Below, piece after piece: positions 1-5,697 of a DNA stretch of 5,697 nt. The DNA is from an uncultured Clostridia bacterium (GTDB lineage: Bacteria > Bacillota > Clostridia > Oscillospirales > Acutalibacteraceae): the NCBI GenBank assembly GCA_946539105.1, contig CAMNHG010000089.1, forward strand, positions 1 to 5,697, in the 5' to 3' direction. The notes under the pieces are model-generated. The model worked only from the letters and a program-made list of their open reading frames with translations, ran no database searches and had not been told where the DNA came from. Numbering within the stretch: the stretch's first letter is position 1; the number at the start of each line of letters is the position of its first letter. The translations under genes were made by a program, and so were the position numbers.

Positions 1-38
1 GTGCACGCAATGCACTGGTTAGCGTAAGTGTTATCCAT
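1..38 (-). CDS. Partial small Cys-containing protein, possibly DUF1540-like (5' end only)
   Basis: Only the first 12 codons and two bases of the next are visible, reading leftward off the window edge. They give MDNTYANQCIACT, the last residue being Thr whatever its third base. The start is well supported: an ATG at 38-36 lies six bases after a GAGGTG Shine-Dalgarno site (50-45). A short polar start followed by C-x-x-C-T resembles the opening of small clostridial DUF1540 proteins, which have a Cys-rich core beginning with a C-T-V-type stretch and have no settled function. That family assignment is inferred from about five residues and is weak. The existence of a gene here is better supported than its identity. 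It is transcribed divergently from the membrane protein gene at 172. Confidence 0.45.
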   Translation of the reverse strand, partial: MDNTYANQCIAC

Positions 39-159
39 AATTTTCACCTCTGAATCCGAATTTTCGGTTTTGGTAAGCACCGTTTCGGTGATTACGTTAT
101 TAGTATTCGCGCAAAAATTAAATTTATCACAAAATTATTTTTAAAAAATAAAATGTACC
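39..159. promoter_or_regulatory. Divergent intergenic region with two short inverted repeats
   Basis: This AT-rich spacer separates two divergent genes and must hold the promoter of the leftward gene, and probably that of the rightward one. Two small inverted repeats are visible: CCGAA-tt-TTCGG at 56-67 and CACCG-ttt-CGGTG at 78-90. They could be operator half-sites or a small hairpin in the leader of the leftward transcript, but both are only 5-bp stems and could be chance. A TAGTAT at 101-106 and a TAAAAT at 149-154 could be read as -10 boxes, but neither has a convincing -35 at proper spacing. The TAAAAT also lies too close to the ribosome binding site at 160. No promoter is therefore assigned. 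Confidence 0.3.
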
Positions 160-165
160 GAGGTG
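160..165 (+). promoter_or_regulatory. Ribosome binding site that fixes the start of the small membrane protein
   Basis: GAGGTG sits six bases before the ATG at 172. It decides between two in-frame starts: the GTG at 163-165 is part of the Shine-Dalgarno sequence itself and has no site of its own, so ATG 172 is the start. The leftward gene has the same GAGGTG with the same six-base spacing (50-45, ATG at 38). Confidence 0.8.
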
Positions 166-171
166 CTTTTT

Positions 172-519
172 ATGAATGTTTTGTCTTCGGTAATTTTAGT
201 AGTTTTCGCGGTGATAGGCATAGTGGCTTTGGTCAGGGAGATTTGTCTCAGACTTTTTTCTCCAAAAGAAAAAAGTACGGTAATCATCGTAACTCCGGTA
301 AACAAAACCGACGAGCCTGAGTTTGTACTGCGCGGAGCGTTGTCGCGCCTACGCTGGGGCGGAAAATGCAAGGATGTCTCCGTCTGTATTAATATGCCGC
401 TTGATTCGTCATCAAAAAAAATCTGCCGCGGCGTGTGCGAAGAATACGGCTTCGGCGAACTTATTACGCGCGACGAAACGCTGAAAATTATTGAACCGCG
501 CGAAGGTAAGGCTTGTTAA
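172..519 (+). CDS. Membrane-anchored small protein of unknown function
   Basis: This encodes 115 residues and I do not recognise a named family. Residues 3-21 are an uninterrupted hydrophobic segment, followed by a basic stretch with R22, R27, K32 and K34. By the positive-inside rule this predicts a single N-terminal membrane anchor with the rest of the protein in the cytoplasm. The soluble part alternates as strand (36-43, TVIIVTPV), helix (about 48-61, containing LSRLRW), strand (69-73, VSVCI), helix (about 78-92) and a short strand (96-98). This order recalls the first half of a nucleotide-binding or GT-A glycosyltransferase fold, but no DxD or other catalytic motif is seen and the chain is far too short for an enzyme of that class. 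There are six cysteines (25, 66, 72, 85, 89, 115), with C85 and C89 spaced C-x3-C. Codon use resembles the neighbours. The gene lies 61 bases upstream of recD2 on the same strand, so some read-through into recD2 is possible although recD2 has its own promoter. That it is a gene is supported by the strong ribosome binding site and the coherent protein layout. Confidence 0.8.
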   Translation: MNVLSSVILVVFAVIGIVALVREICLRLFSPKEKSTVIIVTPVNKTDEPEFVLRGALSRLRWGGKCKDVSVCINMPLDSSSKKICRGVCEEYGFGELITRDETLKIIEPREGKAC

Positions 520-541
520 AATTGACAGATAGAGTTATAAT
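513..541 (+). promoter_or_regulatory. Predicted sigma-A-type promoter of recD2
   Basis: A perfect -10 box TATAAT at 536-541 is preceded by TTGTTA at 513-518 (four of six matches to TTGACA) with the ideal 17-base spacer. Transcription would begin near 548, leaving a leader of about 33 bases before the recD2 ATG. The -35 box overlaps the last codons and TAA stop (517-519) of the upstream gene, so recD2 can be expressed separately from it. A perfect TTGACA at 522-527 is a competing sequence but is only eight bases from the TATAAT. Confidence 0.6.
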
Positions 542-569
542 AAAGATGTAAAAGATTTTTAATTCTAAT

Positions 570-576
570 AAGGAAA
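570..576 (+). promoter_or_regulatory. Ribosome binding site of recD2
   Basis: AAGGAAA lies just upstream of the ATG at 581, with six bases between the AAGGA core and the start codon. It supports ATG 581 as the start, which also gives the usual RecD2 N-terminus beginning a few residues before the OB-like domain. Confidence 0.75.
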
Positions 577-580
577 TATT

Positions 581-2782
581 ATGGACACTCAGGAATTGCT
601 CCGCTTGCAGGGAGCGGTAGAAAATATTGTTTACAGAAACGAGGAAAACGGCTACACCGTGCTCGAAATTATTGACGGCGACGACTACATAACCGCTGTA
701 GGCTCAATGCCGCAGGTAAACGCCGGCGACAACGTAAATTTGGTTGGATTTTTCACCAACCACCGAAGCTACGGCAGGCAGTTTTCCGTAAAATCCTGCG
801 AGGTCGAACGGCCTTCTCAGGCGGCGGATATCCTGCGGTATCTCTCCTCGGGCGCGGTCAAGGGTATCGGACCCTCAACCGCGAAAAGGCTGGTTGAGGA
901 GTTTGGCGACGCCGCGCTTGACGTAATGGAAAACGAACCCGAACGGGTTGCCAGGCTCAGGGGAATTTCCCCCAAAAAAGCTATTGATTTTTCAGAACAA
1001 CTCAAAGCAAACGCCGGAATCCGCGCGCTTATGCTGTTTTTGGGCGAATACGGAATCTCAAACACCTCGGCGGTCAAAATATTCAACGTCTACGGCGGCC
1101 GCAGTGTTGATCAGATAAAGCAAAACCCGTACATACTCTGCGACCCGGAGTTCGGCGTTAGCTTTGAAAGCGCGGATTTCATCGCGAAAAAAGAATCGTT
1201 CGAGCCTGACAGCGAGCTCAGACTGCGCGCCGGGCTTACATATGTGCTAAAGCACAACCACGGCAACGGTCACACCTGTCTGCCGAAGGAAAAGCTGGTT
1301 CTGACCACCTCGGGTTTTCTTAATACAGGCGTTGACGTGCTCGGCGAATGCCTTGACAAGATGGTGTTTGACCGCAGTCTGATTGAAGAAAGCATCGACG
1401 GCAAAAAGTTTATTTTTACCCCGAAAATGCACGACACCGAACTCAACAGCGCGTCGCGAATTAAGCTGCTTTTGGGCTTTCCTGCCGATAAAATCACACA
1501 GCTTGACGACGCGATAGCGGTGTGCGAAAGCGAGCTTGAAATTGAGTACGCCGATTTGCAGAAGCAGGCAATAACCACCGCGCTGACAATGGGCATAACC
1601 GTGCTCACCGGCGGCCCCGGAACAGGTAAAACAACCACATTGAACGCGATTATCAGGATTTTGCACAGCCGCGGTCACAAGGTGCTTTTGGCTGCACCGA
1701 CAGGCAGAGCGGCTCAGCGGATGAGCGAGGTAACGGGCTTTGAGGCAAAAACTCTGCACAGGCTGCTTGAGGTCAGCTGGGACAAGCGCGACAACCCCGT
1801 TTTCGGCAAAAACGAGCGAAATCAACTGAGCTGTGACGCGCTGATTGTTGACGAGGTATCGATGGTGGACTCCGCTATATTTGACAGCTTAACCAGGGCT
1901 CTTCCGATTGGCTGCAGGCTGATTCTTGTAGGCGACAGCGACCAGCTGCCGTCGGTAGGCGCGGGCAACGTGCTCGGCGATTTAATAGACAGCGGCGTTG
2001 TGCCGGTTATCAGGCTGAACGAGATTTTCCGACAGGCGCAGCAGAGTCTTATTGTCACCAACGCGCACCGCATTGTAAAGGGCGAAATGCCTCTGCTCAA
2101 CGCAACCGACAGGGACTTCTTTTTTCTTAAAAGGAATAATAAGTCCGAGGTTACAGACGTAATTACCGACCTCTGCGTCAACCGCCTGCCAAAAGCGTAC
2201 GGCTACTCGGCGTTTGAAAATATCCAGGTGCTCTGCCCCTCAAAAAAAGGAGAACTCGGCACGGCGGAGCTTAACCACAGGCTTCAGGCAAAGCTAAACC
2301 CCAAAGCCGAAGACAAGGCGGAAGTCACCATTGGCTCACGCGTGTTCAGAGTGGGCGACAAGGTTATGCAGATAAAAAACAACTACGACATACGCTGGGA
2401 GAAGGAAAACGGCGAGATGGGCGACGGAATATTCAACGGCGACATCGGCATTATCAAAAGCATTGACCGCAGGTCAAAGTCGCTTTTAATTGCGTTTTAC
2501 GACAAAACCGCCAGACTTAGCTTTGAAGCGGCATCCGACCTTGACTTTGCCTACGCTGTAACGGTTCATAAAAGCCAGGGAAACGAGTTTGACGCTGTGA
2601 TTATCCCGATGTTTCCCGGACCGCCGCAGCTGTATTACCGCAACCTGCTCTACACGGCGGTAACAAGGGCGAAAAAAACATTGATTTTGGTTGGCAATCC
2701 GCAGACAGTTGAGCAGATGGTAAACAACAACCGCCAAACAAAACGCTATAGCGCGTTGAAGGAATTTTTGTGCAGAGTTTAG
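581..2782 (+). CDS. recD2: RecD2 (YrrC-type) ATP-dependent 5'-3' DNA helicase, superfamily 1B
   Basis: This is a complete 733-residue RecD2, within the usual length for the family. Domains in order are: an OB-like N-terminal domain (about 8-76, with GYTVL and YGRQF); helix-hairpin-helix repeats (about 88-135, with GAVKGIGPSTAKRL and LRGISPKKA); a linker region to about 320; and two RecA-like motor domains. Motor motifs are all intact: Walker A GGPGTGKTTT at 344-353 (K350), motif Ia AAPTGRAAQR at 371-380, Walker B IVDEVSMVD at 422-430 (D424, E425), motif III GDSDQLPSV at 451-459, motif IV EIFRQA at 481-486 with R484, motif V TVHKSQGNEFD at 661-671 and motif VI YTAVTRAKK at 691-699 with R697. 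An SH3-like insert lies at about 575-650 (VFRVGDKVMQIKNNYD). From the family: RecD2 unwinds DNA 5' to 3' without RecB or RecC and acts in repair, recombination and replication-fork maintenance in the cytoplasm. The last two sense codons and the stop lie within a 7-bp tandem repeat. The N-terminal extension with HhH repeats separates it from RecBCD-type RecD, and the lack of a relaxase domain separates it from TraA/TraI. Confidence 0.97.
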   Translation: MDTQELLRLQGAVENIVYRNEENGYTVLEIIDGDDYITAVGSMPQVNAGDNVNLVGFFTNHRSYGRQFSVKSCEVERPSQAADILRYLSSGAVKGIGPSTAKRLVEEFGDAALDVMENEPERVARLRGISPKKAIDFSEQLKANAGIRALMLFLGEYGISNTSAVKIFNVYGGRSVDQIKQNPYILCDPEFGVSFESADFIAKKESFEPDSELRLRAGLTYVLKHNHGNGHTCLPKEKLVLTTSGFLNTGVDVLGECLDKMVFDRSLIEESIDGKKFIFTPKMHDTELNSASRIKLLLGFPADKITQLDDAIAVCESELEIEYADLQKQAITTALTMGITVLTGGPGTGKTTTLNAIIRILHSRGHKVLLAAPTGRAAQRMSEVTGFEAKTLHRLLEVSWDKRDNPVFGKNERNQLSCDALIVDEVSMVDSAIFDSLTRALPIGCRLILVGDSDQLPSVGAGNVLGDLIDSGVVPVIRLNEIFRQAQQSLIVTNAHRIVKGEMPLLNATDRDFFFLKRNNKSEVTDVITDLCVNRLPKAYGYSAFENIQVLCPSKKGELGTAELNHRLQAKLNPKAEDKAEVTIGSRVFRVGDKVMQIKNNYDIRWEKENGEMGDGIFNGDIGIIKSIDRRSKSLLIAFYDKTARLSFEAASDLDFAYAVTVHKSQGNEFDAVIIPMFPGPPQLYYRNLLYTAVTRAKKTLILVGNPQTVEQMVNNNRQTKRYSALKEFLCRV

Positions 2783-2815
2783 AGTTTAGTGTTTAGAGTT
2801 TAGAGTTTAGAGTTT
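2774..2815 (+). repeat. Heptanucleotide tandem repeat (AGAGTTT)x6 across the recD2 stop codon
   Basis: Six consecutive 7-bp units begin at 2774, 2781, 2788, 2795, 2802 and 2809. Five are exactly AGAGTTT and the third is AGTGTTT. The first unit supplies the final Arg-Val codons of recD2, and its TAG stop (2780-2782) spans the first unit boundary. Because seven is not a multiple of three and each unit boundary creates TTTAG, the array closes all three forward frames. On the other strand the boundaries give TCTAAA, so TAA closes those frames too. Confidence 0.95.
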
Positions 2816-2840
2816 AATTATATAAAAATTTTAAAATAAC

Positions 2841-2872
2841 AGGCTTCCTGTTGCATACGCAACCGGAAGCCT
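2841..2872. terminator. Bidirectional intrinsic terminator between recD2 and uvrA
   Basis: A strong hairpin is formed by AGGCTTCC (2841-2848) pairing with GGAAGCCT (2865-2872). One T/C mismatch follows, then GTTGC (2850-2854) pairs with GCAAC (2859-2863), closed by the four-base loop ATAC. Read on the minus strand, as the end of uvrA, the stem is followed by GTTATTTTAAAATTTTTATA, a good U-rich tail that starts about 20 bases after the uvrA stop region. Read on the plus strand, as the end of recD2, the tail TTACTTATTCCTTATT is less uniform but still T-rich. The position between two convergent stop codons fits shared use, with uvrA termination the better supported of the two. Confidence 0.85.
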
Positions 2873-2873
2873 T

Positions 2874-2898
2874 ACTTATTCCTTATTACTTATTACTT
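2874..2898 (-). repeat. Heptanucleotide tandem repeat (AATAAGT) across the uvrA stop codon
   Basis: On the plus strand three 7-bp units (ACTTATT 2874-2880, CCTTATT 2881-2887, ACTTATT 2888-2894) are followed by a partial ACTT at 2895-2898. In the uvrA direction this reads AAGTAATAAGTAATAAGGAATAAGT. The uvrA stop TAA (2895-2893) is part of the array, and in-frame or frame-shifted TAA codons recur in every unit. The array is short (about 3.6 units with one variant base), so it is less secure than the AGAGTTT array, but it has the same 7-bp period. Confidence 0.75.
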
Positions 2899-5697
2899 CC
2901 CCAGCAGGGGCTTCAAATACTCGCCCGTAAAGGACGTTTTTGACTTTGCAACCTGCTCGGGAGTGCCCTTGGCGATTACCTTTCCGCCCATATCCCCTCC
3001 CTCGGGGCCGAGGTCGATAATATGGTCGGCGGTCTTGATTAAGTCGAGGTTGTGCTCGATTACGACAACCGTGTTTCCGCCTTCTACAAGCAGCTGTAAT
3101 ACCTCAACCAACCTGTGAACATCAGCGATATGCAAGCCTGTTGTAGGTTCGTCAAGAATATATATTGTCTTGCCTGTGCTGCGTTTTGACAACTCCGTAG
3201 CCAGCTTAACGCGCTGAGCCTCGCCGCCCGAAAGCGTTGTGGCAGGCTGACCGAGCTTGATGTAGCCCAGCCCAACGTCAAAGAGAGTTTTCAGCTTGCG
3301 ATAGAGCTTCGGGATGTTCGAGAAGAAGTCCATGGCCTCCTCAACGGTCATCTCAAGCACATCGTTTATGTTCTTACCCTTGTACTTAACCTCGAGCGTT
3401 TCGCGATTATAACGCTTGCCCTTGCAGACCTCGCAGGGCACATAAACGTCAGAGAGAAAGTGCATTTCAATCTTTATAATTCCGTCGCCCTGGCAAGCCT
3501 CGCACCTGCCGCCCTTTACGTTGAACGAAAATCTGCTCTGGGTAAAGCCGCGCATTTTGGCGTCGTTTGTGGTCGCAAAAAGCGCGCGGATATCGGTAAA
3601 CAAGCCTGTGTAGGTCGCCGGGTTTGAGCGCGGAGTTCTGCCTATGGGACTTTGGTCAATCTCGATAACCTTGTCGAGGTTCTCGATTCCCCTGATTTCC
3701 TTATGCGCGCCCGAGGTAGTCTTTGCGCGGTTAAGCTCGCGCGCAAGGGTTTTGTAGAGCACCTCGTTAATAAGTGAGCTCTTGCCCGAGCCTGAAACAC
3801 CCGTTACGCATACAAGCTCGCCCAGCGGAATTTTTACGTTTATATTCTTTAAATTGTTTTGGGTAGCACCGATTATTTCAAGGAATTTGCCGTTTCCCTT
3901 GCGGCGTTTTTCGGGGACCGGAACACTCCGTTTGCCCGATAAATACTGACCTGTAACGCTCTGCTCACACGCCTTGATGTCGTCAACCGTGCCGGTACAG
4001 ACAATCTCTCCGCCGTGGATTCCCGCGCCGGGACCTACGTCCACAATGCAGTCGGCGGCGTACATAGTCTCCTCATCGTGCTCAACCACGATAACCGTGT
4101 TACCGAGGTCGCGAAGTCGTTTTAAGGTATTTAACAGCTTTTCGTTGTCGCGCTGGTGAAGTCCTATACTCGGCTCGTCAAGAATATAAAGTACGCCCAT
4201 CAGTGAGCTTCCGATTTGCGTTGCAAGGCGGATTCGCTGGCTCTCGCCGCCCGAAAGCGTGCCGGAGCTTCGTGACAACGTAAGGTAGCTAAGTCCAACG
4301 CTTTTTAGGAAGTTAAGGCGTTCGATAATCTCCTTGATAATCTCCGCGCCGATGATTTTTTCCTTTTCGGTCAGTTCGAGGTTCTTGATGAACTCGAGCG
4401 CGTCAACAACGCTCTTTTTGCAGAGGTCTGATATATTAATTCCGCCGACGGTCACGGCAAGGCTCTCTTTACTCAGCCTCTCGCCCATACACTCGTCGCA
4501 GGGAATTTCGGTCATATATGTGCGGATTTCGTCCTTAATCCAGTTGCTCGACGTCTCGCGGTATCGGCGGTCGAGGTTATTTATAATGCCCTCAAACGGC
4601 TGCTTGTAGGTTCCGCTTCCGTATGCGGATTTGCGCTCGATAGTCAGCTCTTCGTCGCCTGTGCCGTAGAGAATTTTATCCACGGTCTCCTTGGGAATGT
4701 CCTTAATCGGCTGGTCGAGCCCGAACTTGTACCTTCGAGCCAGAGCCTCCATATACATAGCCGCAATCGAGCTGCCCTCAAGTGCCCAGCCGCTGCCCTT
4801 AATTCCGCCGCCGCGGATGCTTTTATTCTTGTCAGGAATTATTTTATCCTCGCTGATTTTCAAAAAAACTCCCAGTCCGGTGCACTTTGGACACGCTCCG
4901 AAGGGGTTGTTGAACGAAAACATACGAGGAGTGAGGTCGTCAATACTTATGCCGTGCTCGGGGCAGGCATACTTTTGCGAGAAGGTTACGTCCTCGCCAC
5001 CGTCAAAATTGACCATAACAAGTCCTCCGCTCAGCTTTGAAGCTGTTTCAATACTGTCGGAAAGGCGCGAGCCAATCTCAGGCTTGATGACAAGACGGTC
5101 GATTACGACCTCGATATTATGCTTTTTATTTTTCTCTATAGGAATTTTCTCCTGCAAATCGTAGACGATTCCGTCAACGCGCACGCGCACAAAGCCCGAC
5201 TTTCTCGCACTGTCGAGCACCTTTGCGTGCTCGCCCTTACGTCCGCGGACAACGGGCGACATCACCTGAATTTTAGTGCCGTCGGGATACTCTGTGATTT
5301 TGTCAACAATCTGGTCAACGGTCTGCTGGCGGATTTCTCTGCCGCACACAGTGCAGTGAGGGACGCCGATTCGAGCGTAGAGAAGGCGGAGATAATCGTA
5401 AATCTCGGTAACTGTGCCGACAGTTGAGCGCGGATTTTTTGATGTAGTCTTTTGGTCGATGGAGATTGCCGGCGACAAGCCCTCAATGTTCTCGACATTC
5501 GGCTTGTCCATCTGACCTAAAAACATTCTGGCGTAGCTCGACAAGCTCTCGACATACCTGCGCTGACCTTCGGCGTAAATTGTATCAAACGCCAGCGAGC
5601 TTTTGCCGGATCCGGACAGCCCGGTAATAACGACAAGCTCGTTGCGCGGAATTTCAACGTCAATATTTTTAAGGTTGTGCTCCTTTGCACCCTTAAC
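2893..5697 (-). CDS. uvrA: UvrA, DNA damage-recognition ATPase of excinuclease ABC (N-terminal few residues outside the window)
   Basis: The frame stays open from the right edge to the TAA at 2895-2893 and gives 934 residues. It opens with VKGAKEHNLKNIDVEIP, so only about 5-10 residues are missing from a protein normally near 940. Residue numbers below count from the first visible codon. Nucleotide-binding domain I has Walker A GLSGSGKSS (26-34, K32), signature LSGGESQ (481-487), Walker B ILDEPS with D507/E508 and switch H540. Domain II has Walker A GVSGSGKSS (633-641, K639), signature LSGGEAQ (822-828), Walker B with D849/E850 and switch H882. The C-terminal zinc finger, key to damage recognition in the family, is C732-x2-C735-x19-C755-x2-C758. 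The zinc site inserted in domain I reads C245-x2-H248-x20-C269-x2-C272, with His at the usual second Cys. Two more CxxC pairs (115/118 and 400/403) could form a further zinc module. From the family: the UvrA dimer scans DNA, binds bulky lesions with UvrB, hands the site over and leaves before UvrC cuts. The gene converges on recD2 and its promoter lies beyond the right edge, so SOS control cannot be judged. No frameshift or lost ATPase motif is seen. Confidence 0.98.
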   Translation of the reverse strand, partial: VKGAKEHNLKNIDVEIPRNELVVITGLSGSGKSSLAFDTIYAEGQRRYVESLSSYARMFLGQMDKPNVENIEGLSPAISIDQKTTSKNPRSTVGTVTEIYDYLRLLYARIGVPHCTVCGREIRQQTVDQIVDKITEYPDGTKIQVMSPVVRGRKGEHAKVLDSARKSGFVRVRVDGIVYDLQEKIPIEKNKKHNIEVVIDRLVIKPEIGSRLSDSIETASKLSGGLVMVNFDGGEDVTFSQKYACPEHGISIDDLTPRMFSFNNPFGACPKCTGLGVFLKISEDKIIPDKNKSIRGGGIKGSGWALEGSSIAAMYMEALARRYKFGLDQPIKDIPKETVDKILYGTGDEELTIERKSAYGSGTYKQPFEGIINNLDRRYRETSSNWIKDEIRTYMTEIPCDECMGERLSKESLAVTVGGINISDLCKKSVVDALEFIKNLELTEKEKIIGAEIIKEIIERLNFLKSVGLSYLTLSRSSGTLSGGESQRIRLATQIGSSLMGVLYILDEPSIGLHQRDNEKLLNTLKRLRDLGNTVIVVEHDEETMYAADCIVDVGPGAGIHGGEIVCTGTVDDIKACEQSVTGQYLSGKRSVPVPEKRRKGNGKFLEIIGATQNNLKNINVKIPLGELVCVTGVSGSGKSSLINEVLYKTLARELNRAKTTSGAHKEIRGIENLDKVIEIDQSPIGRTPRSNPATYTGLFTDIRALFATTNDAKMRGFTQSRFSFNVKGGRCEACQGDGIIKIEMHFLSDVYVPCEVCKGKRYNRETLEVKYKGKNINDVLEMTVEEAMDFFSNIPKLYRKLKTLFDVGLGYIKLGQPATTLSGGEAQRVKLATELSKRSTGKTIYILDEPTTGLHIADVHRLVEVLQLLVEGGNTVVVIEHNLDLIKTADHIIDLGPEGGDMGGKVIAKGTPEQVAKSKTSFTGEYLKPLLGK

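Noticed and set aside
163..171. A three-codon longer small membrane protein starting at GTG 163.
   Set aside because: That GTG is part of the GAGGTG Shine-Dalgarno site for ATG 172 and has no ribosome binding site of its own.
522..541. Promoter made of TTGACA (522-527) and TATAAT (536-541).
   Set aside because: Both boxes match well, but the spacer is eight bases, far too short for a sigma-A promoter. TTGTTA at 513-518 gives the proper 17-base spacing.
1247..1825. A 192-codon open frame on the strand opposite recD2.
   Set aside because: It lies wholly within the helicase motor region and its translation has no family features. Its openness follows from the codon bias of recD2.
2774..2898. 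CRISPR array or telomere-like repeat.
   Set aside because: The units are 7 bp with no spacers between them, and there are no cas genes nearby. The likeness to TTTAGGG telomere repeats is superficial, and the site is internal between two housekeeping genes.
4691..5164. A 157-codon open frame on the strand opposite uvrA, with a hydrophobic-looking translation.
   Set aside because: It is antisense to conserved UvrA coding sequence including the domain I zinc site. It has no convincing ribosome binding site, and its composition reflects complemented uvrA codons.
2893..5544. UvrA starting at an internal TTG at 5544-5542.
   Set aside because: The same frame stays open upstream to the window edge and encodes the conserved first Walker A (GLSGSGKSS) and the N-terminal VKGAKEHNLKN stretch. 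The TTG is an internal Leu codon.
581..5697. A novel multi-gene defence or repair island built on recD2 and uvrA.
   Set aside because: Both are complete, canonical housekeeping repair proteins with separate, convergent transcription. No nuclease, methylase, toxin or mobile gene accompanies them in the window.

Overview
The window is most consistent with a chromosomal segment of a low-to-mid-GC Firmicute of the class Clostridia, probably Ruminococcaceae/Oscillospiraceae-like. This rests on a RecD2/YrrC-type helicase without RecBC, a UvrA of the Firmicute type, strong GAGGTG/AAGGA Shine-Dalgarno sites, AT-rich intergenic spacers between roughly 45-50% GC genes, and a partial small Cys-containing protein resembling clostridial DUF1540 proteins. 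The lineage is inferred from sequence character, not from a search.

Layout from left to right. (1) Positions 1-38, minus strand: the first codons of a small protein that runs off the left edge. (2) Positions 39-171: a divergent AT-rich spacer with two short inverted repeats and two identical Shine-Dalgarno sites, one facing each way. (3) Positions 172-519, plus strand: a 115-residue protein of unknown function with one N-terminal membrane segment and a small alpha/beta domain. (4) Positions 581-2782, plus strand: complete recD2, preceded by a good sigma-A-type promoter whose -35 box overlaps the stop codon of the small gene. (5) Positions 2774-2898: a compact convergent junction. One 7-bp tandem repeat covers the recD2 stop codon, then comes a hairpin that can terminate both genes, then a second, different 7-bp tandem repeat that covers the uvrA stop codon. 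(6) Positions 2893-5697, minus strand: uvrA, complete except for its first few codons beyond the right edge.

The two large genes both act in genome maintenance. UvrA finds bulky DNA lesions and loads UvrB in nucleotide excision repair. RecD2 is a 5'-3' helicase acting in recombination, repair and fork maintenance. They converge on a shared terminator, so they are transcribed separately and their adjacency alone does not show co-regulation. No RNA gene, CRISPR array, insertion sequence or phage gene is seen. I find no convincing new multi-gene system. The most unusual material is the paired heptanucleotide repeats at the convergent junction, followed by the unknown membrane-anchored protein and a Cys-to-His change at a zinc ligand position of UvrA.
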